Assembly: GCF_964355755.1 (NCBI RefSeq)
Contig: NC_092673.1
Location: forward strand, 27,409,001 to 27,473,000
Direction of reading: 5' to 3'
DNA length: 64,000 bases
Source: Antedon mediterranea
Lineage: Eukaryota > Echinodermata > Crinoidea > Comatulida > Antedonidae
Shown: in pieces, positions 1 to 11,100 of the stretch
Layout of the letters: each line of letters starts with the position of its first letter
How positions within the stretch are numbered: the first letter of the stretch is position 1
The notes under the pieces: model-generated
The model's database searches: none
The model's input: the letters and a program-made list of their open reading frames with translations, nothing else
Told to the model about the DNA's origin: nothing
Translations under genes and position numbers: made by a program

Positions 1-2790
1 ATATCAATAGTTCTAAACCTAAAATGCTTGCCTTTAATTTATATCAAAAAAATAACCTAGATTTTAATCCGTCACATAATAATTTTTAAATTTTCCAAAA
101 AACTAATTTAAAAAAAAACAATTGGTACTGTACGTCATGGGAAACTAATAATCTAAAATTACTACTGAAAACAAAAACAAAGAAATGAGAAATAGTGTAA
201 AAAACTAATTTTTGAATTTCTTCTCGTTCGTTCCACGAGAAAGTGTCTCGTCAATGGGTGTGGAAGGCTTCTATCATTACATCTCGTTTTGTGTATTATG
301 GTAAAAACGTAAACATATATATGAAGAGAGTGGTTAGGCCTAATGATTTAATTTCTCGGTGTTGTGCACAATGTGATGTTCATTTCAACTAATCATAGGC
401 CTATACATTCATCTTCCTAAACACGCTGGTCAGACAATAGGTTCAGACGTGCATATTCTCGGATAAAACGAATACTTAATTATTTAAAACGTTAATAAGT
501 GGAATTCGTAAAACATGAAGGTTAATTTTACATCACAACTGTGTTATTAAAGAGCAATACCATTTAAAAATTAACGATATAGTAAAGTACCTATAAAAAT
601 GGACCTTGCGTACATTTATTGCATTTTTACTCCGTTTAGTATAAGTGTTTTGGATGTGGATAGATTGTTCTATAGCGTTGGTCATTTTAGAATTTAATTA
701 ATTAATTTAAAGATAACTTAACGGTAATCATAGTGGAAGATATATAAGGAACACAACTATGCAAACAAGTCATTCTTAGATTGGGGATGTAGATGACAGA
801 AGCGGAATTAATACAGTACAGTAGTAGGCCTACAGTAATAGTATTGATTGTTTGTTGTAAGTATACGGTTCTATTCTCGATCTTTCGGTTCGACTCAAAC
901 CACTCCAGTACTAGTAGGCTAGATGATGAACTTTCGGAGAATATATAGTCTGGAATGTGTCTACCACTCAGCTCTTTTAAGGGTTTCTAGTTTTATAGGC
1001 TGTTTATGTGATTTTTATTGAGTATGTATCAGGGTTATCCTGAATGGTGATGCGTTGACTGAAGATCTTTCGTTTTATATAATACTGTAGCCAATGTTTA
1101 TTTACAAAACGAATGACTGCAATAGACGTGACGAGCTTCAAACGTGGACTACACTTTTTTATGTTTAGTTAAGGAGTTCGGCACTCCAGAAGGTTTAACA
1201 CCGGTAGCCCAAGTGGTTTAGAAAGGAAATTACAAAATTACATTACTGATCGTGTTTTAATATCATAACATTTCTCAAGGGAACTTGAATTGTATTATTT
1301 TAATTTACGAGTAGGCTTACTTAAGTTATGTCTATCGTGTAGTGGAGTGTTCAAGCGTTCATAAACTCTGGCAAAATTGGTAATTTTATTAACATTAATT
1401 TCATAAAGGCGTATTCTTCAAGTGAGATTACGAACACAGACGGTTAACGCACACATACCGGTAACAAACAGTATGTATGATTATAGTCTTTGTACGCGCG
1501 CGTAGATATTTTGATGACTGCAAATACAGTACCACCCATTTAAAACCTGAAAGATATTTAAAACGTCAGTAACCTTTCTCTATTCCCCAGCAATATCAAA
1601 ACATTTGTAATTTTTCTTTGATGAGAAGAGTAAAGAAACGTTACCGCGATACTTGCCAAGATTATTTTTAATCAAAAGCAGATAAAGTCACATATCAAAC
1701 GGAAATCCTAATCCCCCGTACTCGGTTTCTCTAGGCCCTATCTAAACATGTTGAATTATATGGGGACGGGCAGTCTGATTGCTTTCCCTTCGGCTAAAAC
1801 GTGTAGATCTCCCTTGCCGATGACGCCTCTTCACACTTTTGAAAGAGTATTTTGATGCCTAAGCCGAGAGAAACAGACAGTTAGGGCTAAATATAAATCG
1901 CGGTATCTTTTGTATCCTTGTTACTTTCAATTTAATTTTTTAACCGGTTATTTCGTCATTATAATTTACTGAAAACGAAACTTGTCAGAGACGAGACGTA
2001 TCTGATCGAAATTCTTCTGCTATAGCTTCCGCTTATCGTGTTTTGAATGTAGCACAGTATCTTTTGATATAACGTGTTTATTAAAGATTAGGATAAGGAT
2101 AAATATTATACAATAATCATTATTATTATAAAGTTTTTAAAAGGCTGTTCTTGAGAAAGTGTAGACAGAGCTTACCTGAATAATTCTGGAGTTAAACCTG
2201 TGTTTAATAATAAATAAAAATAGAGAAATTAATCAAAATGGTCTTGCAGAAACCATAATTACAGTGAATGTACATACATTGTCAAAATACTAATTATTAT
2301 GTTTATAGTGGGTGGTAAAATAAGTTTAATATAATGACATTTTAGCTCTTGAGGTCATAGCAGTTATAGTTTCGATAATCTGACCTATCGGGGTGACCTA
2401 TTAAATTTCCTTTGACTACATCAGCTATCCGGAATTTGGGGGCATGTAGTTTATGTTTCTCTGTTATTTCTATTCAGTTTCAATTACGTAAATTGCAAAA
2501 AACATACACGCTATTAAGATTGTTGTAGGTGAGGTGATTTACACACTTCCGTTAAAAAGCTTCCGAATAAGTCCAATCTCCTAAGGCAACAATTTTAAAA
2601 TTATTATAATTATTATACGCATAAATGTATACAAAATAAATACAATTTAGGAACACCAACATGAAAAACAATAATTACAAATTGTCATCAAATACTAACA
2701 ATCGTATATTTTTATATTATCAATGAGTTCAATAAACATTTATTTTAAAATGGTCATTTTCTTTCATTACAAACAATATTATAACAATAA
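1..2790. other. Non-coding stretch with no gene recognised
   Basis: AT-rich sequence with no open frame longer than background on either strand. It may be upstream DNA or first-intron DNA of the LIM-homeobox gene whose first visible exon is at 7984. The only notable words are several TAGGCCTA-type palindromes and a TACGCGCGCGTA palindrome near 1495. I see no RNA gene and no convincing exon. Confidence 0.6.
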
Positions 2791-2970
2791 ACACGTGTTA
2801 CCAGAATTTGGAATAACTTACCCAGTGAAATCCGCAACTTAAATATTCCTGTTAGTTCTTTTAAAACCAAATTACTTAATTATCTCAATATTAATTTTTT
2901 AAATAATTTTGATATTGAAAATGTGTGTAGTTGGTCGCTTTCTTGTCGATGCTTTTATTGTAGAACGTAA
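2791..2970 (+). pseudogene. C-terminal fragment of a non-LTR retrotransposon ORF2
   Basis: Reading from about 2800, the frame gives RIWNNLPSEIRN, then about 40 further residues ending CRCFYCRT and a TAA at 2968-2970. The xIWNNLP...SFKxKL pattern is the usual tail of LINE reverse-transcriptase proteins, and the LINE at 12858-15824 ends with a similar HIWNNL...LFKQRL motif. An in-frame TAA lies just upstream (2788-2790), so only the last ~57 codons survive here: a 5'-truncated, dead copy. It seems to be a different family from the 12.8-kb LINE because the residues after the shared motif differ. Confidence 0.6.
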
Positions 2971-3112
2971 TTTATTTATTTTTCTCTGTTCTGGGTTGAC
3001 CAACTATAGCATAGGTGTTTAAATACTAAATATTAATATTAAACAATAATCAACCATTTATATATGACCATTTTAGGGATCAAAATTAGAAGTTAAACTT
3101 GTCTCACAATGA

Positions 3113-3131
3113 CCCCCCCCCCCCCCCCCCC
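3113..3131. repeat. Poly-C tract (19 C)
   Basis: An uninterrupted run of about 19 cytosines in AT-rich DNA. A second run of about 20 C is at 11930-11949. The exact length may be an assembly estimate. Confidence 0.9.
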
Positions 3132-3410
3132 AAAAGAGGATATATACAAGCTTAACAGGGGTATGAGTTTATTAATAGAATTTAAAAAAAAATAAAAACA
3201 TACTAAATGTAATGTCATCATTTAATATCATTAAATCAGCAGTTTTTAAAGCGAGTAAACTAGTTGCTAACAGCGAAAAGCAAGCATGTGGCTAGCTAGA
3301 ATTGCAGCGTATCTATCAGCCACACTTTGTCTTCAAGGCGGCGACACTGTCAACGCACGAGCGCGTCAACTTTAATCCAGCTATCCGGGAAGGCTGAAGG
3401 CTAAGCTTTA

Positions 3411-3530
3411 AAGCTCTATCTACACTATCAAACTCTATGTGACAAAACAATGTGATGTGCCCATATGGACATGATGATGTCATATCACTACCATATTTGG
3501 TCATATTACTACCATATTTGGGCACATGTG
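3411..3530 (-). mobile_element. Palindromic MITE, family A, copy 1 (one end lost)
   Basis: Begins AAGCTCTATCTACACTATCA, then GTGATGTGCCCATATGGACATG and two units resembling the reverse complement of AAATATGGTAGTGATAT. Six other copies occur in this window (16719, 54681, 56586, 58089, 62764, 63128). Full copies end with the reverse complement of the start (TTTGATAGTGTAGACAGAGC); that terminus is absent here. No coding capacity, so non-autonomous. Confidence 0.7.
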
Positions 3531-3531
3531 G

Positions 3532-4179
3532 AAATATCTTAAGCCTTAAGATTTTGAAAAGATTTGTTCGATGACGTTTGAAATGTTGTCTTTTGCCCTA
3601 CCCCCATGTTTACAGATTTCCTTCCTCAAACTAGCGATATCAGCGTGGGCCTTCCTCGATTCTACATTCAATAATTTAGCTGTTAACATTGATTGTTTTG
3701 ATGAAGAAAAATTGTAAATGGCAAAGGCTTTTTACAGATCGGAACGGGTTTAATGGTATTTAATTAATTATTCTTTTAAATATTTTGTATGGGGTATTTA
3801 ACCGTGCAACGAAGTCTCTGACCTAGTATAAAACGTAATTAGCAGTATTTAATTATTATAAAGTACGGAATATTGACTACATTAAATCAGATTCGACAAT
3901 TTACTTGTTTAGCCCTTAAACATAGTACACCCTAGGATTAAAACTATATTTGTAGCTGTTTCGTATAATCATTATTTGCTTTGGTATATAGTATAGTTGA
4001 CTAAAGTATTAGTAAACCTATATCATGCATTGTTAATTTATAGGCATTGTTCTTTGCCTATTATTCACGTGACAAATAACAAGTTGAGTGAAGTCGTCAC
4101 AATAAAAGCTCTGTTATATTGACATTCTAAGAATGACAATATTTACACAGTTTTTGTTCTAATAGAGTAGCAGCTTAAG
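3532..4179. other. Non-coding stretch, nothing recognised
   Basis: AT-rich, no coding frame, no RNA gene or repeat that I can name. Confidence 0.5.
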
Positions 4180-4351
4180 CCCCTTTCACACAGAGCTGTA
4201 AGACGGTAATATTGCGGTAATTCGCGAACGCCGGCTTATGTGTGAAAGGGTAAAAACCCCTTAATGCCGGCTTCCGTTAGACCGCCTCTGGACCTAGTAA
4301 AATTGCGGTAATATTACCGTCACGGTCGTAAGCCTGATCTGTGTGAAAGAG
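4180..4351. mobile_element. MITE, family C, copy 1 (ends CCCTTTCACACAGA)
   Basis: Starts CCCCTTTCACACAGAGCTGT and ends CTGATCTGTGTGAAAGAG, an inverted pair. The interior has GCCGGC words and ACGGTAATATTGCGGTAAT with its inverted partner near 4303-4320. About 172 bp, no coding potential. A related but shorter copy is at 4964-5084. The TTTCACACAGA terminus is typical of short non-autonomous DNA transposons; I cannot assign the superfamily and see no certain target duplication. Confidence 0.7.
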
Positions 4352-4963
4352 TCCACGATATAACGCCTGCTTACGCAGTGAAGCAAGGCAAAGAATATAT
4401 ATTCTTTGAGCAAGGATAAATTGGGGACATTTTCCTTGATTGAGAAAGACTGTGGCAATTACTTTAGGCCAAATTATTAGATTATATCCATTATATTATA
4501 TATTTTTAGGTTAGTTTGTAAATAATACAATGGAAGAATACGGCCAATAATAATAAAAATATAACAGATGTTGGTCCAAAGATTATACTTGCTGTAACGT
4601 ACGTAAGCCTAGGCCCTAGTTAGCATAGTTCTAGCAGGAACATCCTCCGGTGCGCGCTCCCGGTGCTAGCTCATAACCGCTTCTGATAATTAAATTCGCG
4701 TCTATTTGTAGGCCTAATAGATTTTGTTTCTGTAGAATGGCCATCACGATCGGGCAGTTATTAGCACGGAGTGGTGTTGGGCAAAAATATAGATTTTATG
4801 CATCGTAAATAAAAAAACTAAACGACGGACACACAAAACAACATCAGCAAACATGTGCGCGCATGGCATGTTTTGTGCAGGTGCCCGCCATTTTCTTTTC
4901 TCAAAAAGTGCGACCTCTATTTTATGAAGACAGTAAACTTTAAATATTGCGCCTTTCCACTGT
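4352..4963. other. Non-coding spacer between two related MITEs
   Basis: No coding frame. Around 4650 it has a short GC-richer patch with GCGCGC words, but no exon signals that I trust. Confidence 0.45.
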
Positions 4964-5084
4964 GGCCTTTCACACAGAAGACGGTAAAATTACCGTAATA
5001 TTACCTTCTGTGTGAATGGGTTTAGACCGGCAATAACGCCGGCTTGCTTACCGCAATATTGCCGAAGTTCTGTGTGAAAAGGCC
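4964..5084. mobile_element. MITE, family C, copy 2
   Basis: Starts GGCCTTTCACACAGAAGACG and ends AGTTCTGTGTGAAAAGGCC: near-perfect terminal inverted repeats. The interior carries GTAATATTACC and CCGGCAATAACGCCGGC, which are themselves palindromic, so the whole 121 bp can fold as one hairpin. Same family as 4180-4351. Confidence 0.75.
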
Positions 5085-5269
5085 TTTAAACTGCTAAAAA
5101 CAGCAAGATGTTTGTCAAATGAAATCTGAACTAAACTGTTGCTACTGACGTTCACAACCCATTCAAAAGGCTCTATTATGTGTAGAATGAAGAGGGTGGA
5201 AAATGTTCCACATTTTGAGGCCATCAAGGCCATCACGAAGACACAATATTTGATCCGCGTGTTAAAATG

Positions 5270-5412
5270 TTGATGAAAACGGTACGCGCGCGTTCAAGCG
5301 GTGATGAAAACGGTACGCGCGCGTTCAATCGGTGATGAAAATTGTACGACTGTTGTACGCGCGCGTCCAAGGGTTGATGAAATACTAGACTACTTATTGC
5401 ACGCGCGCGTCG
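5270..5412. repeat. 31-bp minisatellite built on ACGCGCGCGT
   Basis: The unit is roughly TGATGAAAACGGTACGCGCG followed by CGTTCAAGCGG. Two near-identical 31-bp copies are followed by two degenerate ones, each keeping the ACGCGCGCGT core. Alternating purine-pyrimidine CG runs of this kind can adopt left-handed DNA. An open frame crosses the array (5301-5573), but it is a product of the repeat and not a gene. Confidence 0.75.
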
Positions 5413-7983
5413 ATTACCGGTGTGGTAGCATTATTTTTATTATAGACACTTCAATCTTTCTCAAAGGATTGCATTTATTATCGAAATCTACAATCTGCAA
5501 CACGATAACTGTGCAGAATATTTTGTTTAGATTTGCTTTCAAAATGATAGAAATGTCTCGTCTTGCTTTTTAAATTTCAATAAAGATAAAAATAAATCAA
5601 TATACAGCAAATGACTACTGTAATTATGCGCTTGTTTAGATGTTCGTTTTCTAAATAGATTTCTCGATCGATCAATTCTGTCAAAACAATTCGTATGGTT
5701 GTACGTTCAAATTAATCATTTGAATACATTGTGTATTGTAGAGGAGGAAAAACAGTACCCACTCCCTACCGAGCGGAAAGAATAGACTAAACAGGGCTCA
5801 GGTAAAAAGCTGGCCAAGTAGAGGCCTAAGGCGTCGACTAATTCAGGACTGGTTAAGTGAATATTGATATTGTTACGGCATTGTTAGAGACCGTTCGTGC
5901 GAATTTATATGTTTGTATGTTTATTCAATATATGTGAGCCGTTTTATATTTTGTCCCTGATATCAACAATCCGAGTATAGTATACGGTGCGAATTGCCGT
6001 TGCTACTAGGCAAGTGGTAAATGAGAACTCGCCTAACGTGCAACCAGACGACTGAAAGTCTGTGGACCCGTGGTTCTGAGGCCCTTGTACTTTTAACAAA
6101 CTATACAGCTTCAGCTTACTTGTTTTTAATACTGTTTGTGATATTTTGGGAGATTTCGAACTATCTTACTGCAGGCCTAATTTACGCGCCCTTTAAATAG
6201 ATAGCACGCCCATGTATTTATTTAACTAAGTTACGCTCTCTCGTAAGACGGGGTTGACTAGCAGTTCACTATAGCGTTGTGCGTCCTACGCTGACGTTAT
6301 TTCTTTAAACGAGAGCCAAAATACTACAGTTTGTAGAATTATATTGAGAGGAGATTAAATGTAACGAATTGCCCTTTCAATGCCAAGTACCTAACTCTAT
6401 GCACAGGCCCAGCATGAGGTCAGAATAATCTCAATATTGTACCAAGAAAACATCAAAAGGTATATTGAATGTGTGATAAAGACAAGAGTTTCCTCAATAT
6501 TCGTACAATCGCCACCAAGGACATTTCTCTATCGTGTCATCGAATAAGTGTCATTGTATTATTGCGAATAATGTTAAGCTAACGAAAACTTTAAACTTTG
6601 CTATCTGAACGAACAGTTTAGTACATAGGCTGCGTTTAATTCGTCAAATCTGATCGGGTACCGGTCCCGTCCGAAATTAAACTCATTAATATCTCCGTAA
6701 TAATGAAAACGTTTACAAGTTTGTTACAATTTGTCAAGCGAAATAATGGATAGCAGCTATCTATTATTTACAGGTGATAGTATAAATGTCACAACATTTA
6801 ACATTAATAATGTTGGCCTTACAAGAAACATTCATTTGTCTGATGTAATTACATTCAACATACACATATACTACGAATTTATCAACCGCGGCTTTCTTCG
6901 CCTTCACCAACATTTTTAAATCATGGACCTGTAAATTATTTAGGTCCATGCTTAAACTTTAATTTCACTTTTTCAAGAGTAGGCCTATAAGATCACCGAC
7001 AATATCATTTTAGTTTTAACTTGAAATCTAAAATGAATTATAGTAAAATGTTAACATTAATCTAAATTTTTGTGGTACAAATTAACAATACACCTGGATC
7101 TCCAGGAATCATGGAATATATTCTCCGACTTGTAACTTATATAACACAAGTATTGTATCTGAAAATGAGTCGCTTATGGGGACAGGGGCTTCCAACTGGC
7201 CCCTCAGGTGCATCGCAGCTGACGTTTTTGTTGACTCAGCTACGCATGCTCAGTGAATTTCTGTCCGCTACTACCGACGAAAATTATCCGGCATAAGGCT
7301 GTCAAAATAATACACTTAAAATATAATCTCGACTAGGATAATTTAATAATCCTTAATCTGATCGTAACGAATTTGGTAATGTTTTCTCACAATTTCTTAG
7401 ACACATTTCTCAGTTGATATAAAAACTCTATTTCGATTATAAAATTAGGTCGAATCAGATGATCAACTAGATAGGCAATGATCCAGACAATATCCATTGA
7501 ACTTGTTCATATTAGACCCATTTATCAGTTAACCCTAGAATTTTTCACATTAATTCCATTGGTACCGGACCCATTATTATTAAAATAATGATTCAATTAC
7601 ATTTTAAACACTGAATTATAATCAATATCATGATTTTTCGCCTAAAAAATACCAAAAACATTGGAAAATTAAACTTTTTAAATTCGCCTCTACTGGATTA
7701 CGGTAGTTTTGTGGATAATTGTTACGTTCCTTCTATGGTACGATATGAATTCCGAAATAAAGAGAACAATTAAATAAGCCACTAAACACTATTTCACAAT
7801 AATTCAATCCTATTTGTATTAAAACTATTAGAAAGATTTTTTGTGTGTATATTTTGTTGTCCTTTCTTCTGGTCGAGTGCAACTGTTGTAAAAGTGTTAA
7901 CTCCAAATAAATCATTAATATTATTGGTAAGATTAATTAACTAAGAAAATGTATTTTGATTAATTGTTGTTTTTGCATTGCAG
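5413..7983. other. Non-coding stretch upstream of the first visible LIM-homeobox exon
   Basis: This should be intron or upstream DNA of the LHX2/9 gene. I looked for a short first coding exon that could splice in phase 0 onto 7984. A candidate ATG at 6746 followed by CAG|GTGATA has the wrong phase; one at 7111 followed by CTT|GTAACT has the right phase, but a poor donor and no family resemblance. A hairpin with arms CATGGACCT/AGGTCCATG lies at about 6923-6951. Nothing else is supported. Confidence 0.45.
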
Positions 7984-8192
7984 ACAATGCCTATTTTAAA
8001 CGTTGAAACCAAACCGAGTAGCGAGTGTGCTGGTTGCCGAGGTCGCATCACGGACAGGTACTATCTTCTAGCGGCGGATAAGCAATGGCATACGGAATGC
8101 TTACGGTGTACAGAGTGTAAACTGAGACTTGACAATCAACTAACATGCTTCGCTAGAGATGGTAATATCTATTGTAAAGAGGATTATTACAG
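7984..8192 (+). CDS. Lhx2/9: LHX2/9 exon coding LIM domain 1
   Basis: Acceptor TTGCATTGCAG precedes 7984; donor after 8192 (TTACAG|GTAAAC). It starts TMPILN, comparable to TMPSI in vertebrate LHX2, then LIM1 with zinc ligand pairs CAGC, HTEC, CTEC and CKED. The exon ends two bases into an Arg codon that is completed by the next exon (YYR|RFSSKRC). An upstream exon must supply the start codon in phase 0. Confidence 0.95.
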
Positions 8193-11100
8193 GTAAACAC
8201 AAGCTGCTTCTTAGCAAATTCAAATATATTCACGAATTGGCCAGAAATATGTCACCTTCTCGGAATTTTGTTTTTACGAATTGTTTAAGCAAAAGTCGAT
8301 ATTTTCTATTGGCTTGTCCGTCAGTGGTCATCGGTATGTCCACCTCAATGGGCTCATAAAAACCCGTCAGGGTAAATTAACTCAATGCGCGCGTAACTAA
8401 TCGTTCGATAGACCACCCAAATAAATCTTTTAGGCCTATTGCTATATTACTTTATCCACATTTTTAATTTGGGATTTTTTCGATTCATCGTGACTTTTCA
8501 CCGCCTCGAATTAAATGTAGGCCACTTTCGATATAAAATATTCGGGCACACCTGTGAAAAAAAGGTTTTCGCTATTAGAATACTACAGGTCAATTGTTGT
8601 CGACAATGTATTCATTTTGACGATGATAGACGTGAAATAAAACTGCACTATTTCTACTTTCCTTTCCGTCAAATATCATTCAATATCGGAGTTATAGTGT
8701 GCGAATATGAAATTGAAACTGTCTCACGAAATCTACCACCATGTTGCCCTCTATGACGTCGTGTTTCTAACATCATCCGAAAATATCTCCACCCAGTTAC
8801 AAGCACCTAATTGGGCCATCACATTTACCGCAATTTTTCATTTTGTCAGACGATAAATTGCTACTTATCAAATTATACGCGCAAAACCATAATTCACACG
8901 ACTGATTGTATGGGAACATTATTTTTATACAAACATCTGCGTGGTCAGTAACAGAGATCGAGATGTTATCTAAAATACCAAACTGAAATTGTACAAATAA
9001 CGAAGCTCTCTAGGCCTTGTATATGCACCGGGATGAGTTGAATATTCACGGTTCACATGCACCTACTCCCCGCCCCGTTGTTAGGTCGCATCTGGTTAAA
9101 CGCTGGGAGCTTGTAGGCTTACAGGTGTGCAGATGACGACAGATAGCCGGCCGCCATACAATAACGTTTCAGCTCTATGTCTTACCGGATTAAAAAGTAA
9201 ATTATAAAAAATGATTTATGCGCCTATAGGCAGCATTTTTATAGATGAATCGTCATCTTTCGTCTTTAGAGAAAACCAATAATATTTGTAATGTTAACAT
9301 CATGTTCACCCAGGCCCACATGAAGAGGGATTCGCGACCGGTCGTCAGGGAACCATCCTTCTGCACCTGTTTGAGGTTCAACAAGTGTTAATCGTAAATG
9401 TGTTCATCAATTTGTCAGTTTCGTTGCCGACCTCCATTTCAAAGTTTTGTTATACACCATTTTAACAGTTCTATTTTATTAATAGAATACGATCGAAATT
9501 AGTAACGGCTAAAATTATATTAACATTGGTATTTTTTGTCTACTCTCTCGCTAATAACATTACGAAAGGCCACATCATTGATAAATCTGTTACATAAATG
9601 GTTTTATTTAGTATTTCATATTTGCACATTGGGGTGCTTGCTCCTGTGAAAGATTTTGCGGCGATCGTACGATTAAATTTACATTACATTATATATATTT
9701 GTTTCCTCAGGAGGTTTTCATCAAAGCGGTGTAGTCGCTGTAATGTTGGTATACCATCGGGGGAAATGGTTATGAGAGCGAGAAACCTCGTCTATCATTT
9801 ACCGTGTTTCTCATGCGCATTATGCAATAGGACATTGACCACCGGTGAACATTTTGGTATGAAAGACTGCTTAGTATATTGTCGTATGCATTACGAAACA
9901 TTGTTACATGGAGAACAAACCCGGGGTATGATCCCCTATACAAATGACCATCTATCGAACCATTCCCCAAACACAATATCACCTTATTACAACGGAATTG
10001 CACCAGTTCATAAAGGACGGCCGAGGAAACGAAAAGGCATTGACACTACCCTAGACTTCCATCAAGGTAAATACATTTCTTTTTTTTCTTTAAAACTGGA
10101 CACAAATTCCAAAATATACCTTAGGCCTAGCCTACTCTTGGATTTCATACTCTAGTCTAAGCCTCCGATAACATCAATATTTAGCATATTAAGAAAGGCC
10201 TAAGTCCCTGGAGTTGGGCCTTTCTTTTATACACCATGTATCCAAGTCTTCAATTGTTAACGAATTTGATTAGTTTAAAAACGATCTTCCACGCCAAATT
10301 AAACTTATAAGAGAAATGTGACGGTCATTCGAAAAACCTTGATTTACTTCCGAAAAAAAAGTTGTAAGAAACGCCTATTTTTAGCAGCTCATTATCACAT
10401 TGTCTGAAGGTTGGTTTTGTAGCCTCGACTCTGAATGAAAACATGCGAACAAACTTGTAATATTTTCTGGAGTTGATAAATGTCTCCGCTATCGTATGTT
10501 TGAACTTTTCTTTTTGAATCAGGAATTTTTCTTTTCCACAAAAATACAGAGTAAGATGGGAAAGTAAATTTCTAATTTTATCAACAATTACCGAAAGTGC
10601 TGTGGGTATCATCAGTGGTTCATTGGAACAAAAACAAATAAGCAAAAAGCTAAATCAAAACGATAAAGTAAAACAGACAAACAGAAAGTGCCAAACCTTT
10701 GGAAACACACTATTCTTTCGTCAGGGCTTAATGGGAGTACTTGAAGGAGAGAAATATATATATATATAATATTAAATTATACATTCATGGCTTTTAAGAC
10801 GCTTTGTCCGCTATATCCGTTTTAAACTTTCTTGTTTATCTGATTAATGACATTATAATCTTAATGTTAGGCCTACTAATTCCATTCAAGTTCAGTGAAT
10901 CCCAAGTCATTCGTTCACACGCTAAACACGGGTCAATCATTGACCTTCATATAAAAATAACTTAATAGGCCTACACATTGACTCTTCATCATTATTTTGC
11001 CCAAAATACATTATTATTCTCGCGTTAGAAAGTAACAACATTGACACGTGTGTCAATCACGGTTAACGTCTCGAATATCCAAAATATCGACTTTTAGAAA

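Noticed and set aside
6746-6777. Candidate first coding exon of LHX2/9 (ATG GAT AGC AGC ... CAG|GTGATA)
   Set aside because: It would join exon 7984 in the wrong phase and has no resemblance to LHX2/9 N-termini.
8439-8756. 105-codon open frame between the LIM exons
   Set aside because: It lies wholly in an intron, has no domain and no matching splice sites; AT-rich composition explains it.
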